Part shown: in pieces, positions 61,436-64,000 of the stretch
How the letters are laid out: the number at the start of each line of letters is the position of its first letter
Numbering within the stretch: the first letter of the stretch is position 1
NCBI GenBank assembly: GCA_014860585.1
Contig: JACZJL010000012.1
Location: 1 to 64,000 of the forward strand
Length of the DNA stretch: 64,000 nucleotides
Source of the DNA: Bacteroidales bacterium
GTDB taxonomy: Bacteria > Bacteroidota > Bacteroidia > Bacteroidales > 4484-276
Reading direction: 5' to 3'
Translations under genes and position numbers: made by a program
The notes under the pieces: generated by a model
Told to the model about the DNA's origin: nothing
The model's input: only the letters and a program-made list of their open reading frames with translations
The model's database searches: none

Positions 61436-63202
61436 TTAGTACAAGCTGTATTTAATAAAATTATACCCGACACTCAGTCCTATGAAATAATTATAGATTT
61501 TATTTTTAGAATTGCTCACACTGCTGAAATCATCGTTTCCGGTTGCAATATAATAGTTACCGGAGCCTGAGGAGGATGAACTTTTTAAAGGAAAATAAGC
61601 CAATAAACCAATATCAAAAAGGTTATCCGATTTGTTGCCAGAAAGGTTGAAAAAGCCATTGATCCTGAACATCAGCGCCGGTGAGATGGCGTTTTTCTGA
61701 GAGATTTCCTCAATCTTCTTGTCTACGTCTGTATAATAGTTGTAAAAAGGGTCATCGGTTATGGGCTGTGGATTAAACGCTGTGTAAATTCCATGCCGCG
61801 AAAAGCTACCGGTGATGTCATAAGAGGTTTCAAATGGAACTGTAAGGTTAATACCAGTCTGAAATGACAAAGCCTGTAAAGATTTGGTCTTATCAGGAAA
61901 TACTTTTCTGATTTCAGCAAATAAAGGCACTACTAAACCATTGCTTGCGGTAATATCGGTGTAATCTGTTCCGCTAACGAACACTTCAACCGGTGTGCCT
62001 AGTCTGTCCACGTAATCATAACCTACCTGCTCAAAGTTTTCACTGGTAATCTTGTATTGATATTGATAGTACGAAATACCAAGCCCGACGCCCAGGAATA
62101 TATTTCTGCGATGTCTCAAAATATCTGGATTATTTGTGGAGAACCAGTTTCCAAATCCATTGAGAAAATCATCCATATTCAAATGCTTGACCAGCTCAAT
62201 TCCAAATCCAAACTGGTACCCTGTTGCATTTGTAAAAGTTGATTCAGATGAAAAGTTCGCCAACTGGTTCTCGCTCTGACTGATCATTCCACCAAGCCCT
62301 CTGACCGACCATGAAAATCCATTCCACTTATAGGGTTGAACGGGAATCCAGAAACCATCTACATCTTGTGAATTCACTTTTCTACCCGCCCTTTTCCAGT
62401 CTGACGAAATATAATACCTACTCCCATCGCGATCAATCACAGTGTCAACTAATATTGATGCCCTGTTAGGGATTAGGCCAAGGTTTACCTTCCCTTCATT
62501 ATTGGTTTTTGCAATCAACTTGCGGTTATTGATGGTTTCATCGTACTCGATACGAATATGACTAACCATCCCAACAGGCAAATAATCCGGGTCATAAGGT
62601 TCGACATTTGGATTGAAGAATGTCAAAATAACATTTGACCTGGCAATGTTTTCATCCACCAGTCGGATAGCGGTGATTTTCGGCTGATCATTAATCAGTT
62701 CCATTTCGACAAAATAACTTACTGCACTGACAACCGACCATCGGTTGTTGCCAAATGATTTTCTTATTTCGAATTGCAACTTGTTGGTTTTACCCAGGTT
62801 TGTGGTGTCAAAAGCTATTTCGGTGAAATTGAAACTGAAATCAGTGATTTTGTGGGTATCGTACCCGGTCTTGATGATGTCAATATAATCGCTAATGGTT
62901 ACCAGTTCAAGGTATTTTCTGATTGTTGGCAATTCGGTGGATCTTAGCGTTGAATCTGGTTTGAAAGGAACATCGAAAACAATACGGGCATCCGGAGAAA
63001 AGCAATTTCTGAAAATACTTTCCCACGAAGGATCGTAGGCTCCCGTATTCATATCTCTGAAAAGGGAAGCATCGCGATAATCGTTCAATAACAAACGCGC
63101 CGCGTTCAACTTTTCATCATTGACGGCTCTTTGCCCTTTCACCGAGGGTAAAACCAACAGAAGTATCATGCCAGCAACAAGGATTTTGGTTAGATTTTTC
63201 AT
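61436..63202 (-). CDS. Outer-membrane protein of unknown function
   Basis: A 588-aa exported protein (signal peptide KNLTKILVAGMILLLVLPSV, then KGQ). The N-terminal part (about 25-190) is alpha/beta and resembles an NTF2-like fold. The middle is a beta domain with an Ig-like linker (NVEPYDPDYLPVGMVSHIRI, then ANNEGKVNLGL-type sequence). The C-terminal half (about 300-588) has alternating strands typical of an outer-membrane barrel, ending GLSVGYNFIKYSLY. The family was not recognised. It starts 10 bp after the upstream gene, so the two are probably co-transcribed. ATG at 63202 begins the signal peptide. Confidence 0.65.
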   Translation of the reverse strand: MKNLTKILVAGMILLLVLPSVKGQRAVNDEKLNAARLLLNDYRDASLFRDMNTGAYDPSWESIFRNCFSPDARIVFDVPFKPDSTLRSTELPTIRKYLELVTISDYIDIIKTGYDTHKITDFSFNFTEIAFDTTNLGKTNKLQFEIRKSFGNNRWSVVSAVSYFVEMELINDQPKITAIRLVDENIARSNVILTFFNPNVEPYDPDYLPVGMVSHIRIEYDETINNRKLIAKTNNEGKVNLGLIPNRASILVDTVIDRDGSRYYISSDWKRAGRKVNSQDVDGFWIPVQPYKWNGFSWSVRGLGGMISQSENQLANFSSESTFTNATGYQFGFGIELVKHLNMDDFLNGFGNWFSTNNPDILRHRRNIFLGVGLGISYYQYQYKITSENFEQVGYDYVDRLGTPVEVFVSGTDYTDITASNGLVVPLFAEIRKVFPDKTKSLQALSFQTGINLTVPFETSYDITGSFSRHGIYTAFNPQPITDDPFYNYYTDVDKKIEEISQKNAISPALMFRINGFFNLSGNKSDNLFDIGLLAYFPLKSSSSSGSGNYYIATGNDDFSSVSNSKNKIYNYFIGLSVGYNFIKYSLY

Positions 63203-63212
63203 TGTCAGCATG

Positions 63213-64000
63213 TTATTGAACAATTAATTTGTAATTAAACAAACTTACCGGCGTACGGACCTTTAGCAGATAAACACCAGAAGTGATTGTGCCCGTAAGC
63301 GACAAATCCACATTTTCTTCGTGGCTGGCGGCTTTAAAATTACGACTATAGATCATCTGACCGGAAATACCGTAAATTTCGATGACACCGCCCTGTGTAT
63401 TCACTCCGGGTGCAAACCTTACAGTAAAAAGGCCATTTCCCGGATTCGGATAAACGGTGATGGATTTGTCGGTAATTTCGTCAATATTTACCGGAACATT
63501 GAAAAACGAACGGGAACCACAGGAAGTCTCATCGAAATAGGCAATCACAAAATAGCTATAAACCAATGGATTAAATACGTGGCCATCGGGCAGGCGGCAA
63601 TACCAATCATTTTTATCCGGAATGATATATTCCTGAACAAGCTCACCCGCGGCATTTTTCTGCAACCAACCCCATTGATAGGATTTGGCAAGGGTATCGG
63701 AACTGTAGAGCATATTGTCATTTTCTTTTCGCAGCACTGTTGAAGGTGGCGGCGCTTCAATATTGGTTACTTCAATTGTTTTGATGAATGGATCAGCAGC
63801 GCAGTCAAATTGGTTGAAGGCATAAAGGCGCAGAATATAGTTTCCGGGGGTGTCTCCCCAGTTGACAATGGCTATATTTCCAGAAACATCATAGGGGAGG
63901 GAACTGTTGGCAAACACACCTCCCGGGTTTTCATCATCAAGTTCCCATTTGAAATATACGCTGGGTTGGGGGTTGGGAACCTGGTAAATGACTCCTGCCT
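63213..64000 (-). CDS. T9SS-secreted protein, 5' end outside window
   Basis: The frame is open from base 64000 to the stop at 63213; an apparent GTG start at 63917 is internal. The visible 262 residues start mid-domain with PSVYFKWELDDENPGG and include an Ig/PKD-like repeat (GDTPGNYILRLYAFNQFDC), a linker and a T9SS type A sorting domain (SITVYPNPGNGLFTVRF to the end KLIVQ). Domain style resembles gliding-motility or adhesin-type surface proteins. It precedes the outer-membrane protein gene by 10 bp. Confidence 0.8.
   Translation of the reverse strand, partial: AGVIYQVPNPQPSVYFKWELDDENPGGVFANSSLPYDVSGNIAIVNWGDTPGNYILRLYAFNQFDCAADPFIKTIEVTNIEAPPPSTVLRKENDNMLYSSDTLAKSYQWGWLQKNAAGELVQEYIIPDKNDWYCRLPDGHVFNPLVYSYFVIAYFDETSCGSRSFFNVPVNIDEITDKSITVYPNPGNGLFTVRFAPGVNTQGGVIEIYGISGQMIYSRNFKAASHEENVDLSLTGTITSGVYLLKVRTPVSLFNYKLIVQ

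Noticed and set aside
1-64000. CRISPR arrays, prophage or integrated plasmid
   Set aside because: No regularly spaced direct repeats, phage structural genes, integrase or replication genes were seen; the only mobile element found is the IS at 23446-25753.

Overview
The window reads as chromosomal DNA of a Bacteroidota bacterium, most like the anaerobic to microaerobic Bacteroidales-type lineages. Evidence: several secreted proteins carry type IX secretion (T9SS) C-terminal sorting domains, a T9SS plug protein is present, promoters show the TAnnTTTG -7 box, Shine-Dalgarno sites are mostly weak, and the respiratory and repair genes have Bacteroidota-type lengths. TGA serves as an ordinary stop in several genes here (for example at 19164, 20323 and 26354).

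1-3.5 kb: a trimeric NAD-linked [FeFe]-hydrogenase operon on the minus strand, with a Rex-like operator in its promoter region. 3.9-15.7 kb: a long minus-strand gene run. It starts with a gingipain-like C25 protein whose catalytic His is replaced, then poly-gamma-glutamate synthesis genes (pgsB, pgsC, PgsW-like), a duplicated-domain periplasmic protein, an outer-membrane barrel, an LVIVD propeller lipoprotein, a membrane acyltransferase and a lipoprotein. I read the core as a Gram-negative poly-gamma-glutamate (or similar polymer) synthesis and export locus. 15.9-23.2 kb: a secreted endonuclease/phosphatase-fold protein, an SRP RNA on the minus strand, a two-glycosyltransferase plus sugar-kinase operon, an aminotransferase and a DUF1573 protein.

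23.4-25.8 kb: an intact 2.3-kb insertion sequence with 14-bp perfect inverted repeats, a 5-bp target duplication, and a transposase split across a classic -1 slippery A-run. 25.8-34.2 kb: lipoprotein plus outer-membrane barrel, metallo-beta-lactamase-fold hydrolase, branched-chain aminotransferase, a DRTGG/HATPase signalling pair, and histidine-degradation genes (ftcD, hutI). 34.5-39.1 kb: two tandem C10 (streptopain-like) T9SS proteases with CUB domains, then tRNA-Glu. 39.1-46.1 kb (minus): exopolysaccharide genes, FemAB-like transferase, recA, bcp, nth, a small protein and an ECF sigma factor. 46.3-56.9 kb: uvrA, the T9SS plug protein and the complete Na+-translocating NADH:quinone reductase operon nqrABCDEF.

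57.1-58.4 kb: a gene interrupted by a single in-frame TGA exactly where the first Cys of a thioredoxin-like CxxC motif should be, followed 10 nt later by an 11-bp hairpin. It is a candidate selenoprotein (U-S-S-C) with a T9SS sorting tail, or a pseudogene with a strikingly placed nonsense mutation. The window closes with an esterase, an aromatic amino acid hydroxylase and two outer-membrane/secreted proteins, the last cut by the window end.

Together the genes suggest a fermentative, NADH-balancing organism (H2-evolving hydrogenase plus Na+-NQR) with a protein- and histidine-degrading lifestyle and an elaborate cell surface.
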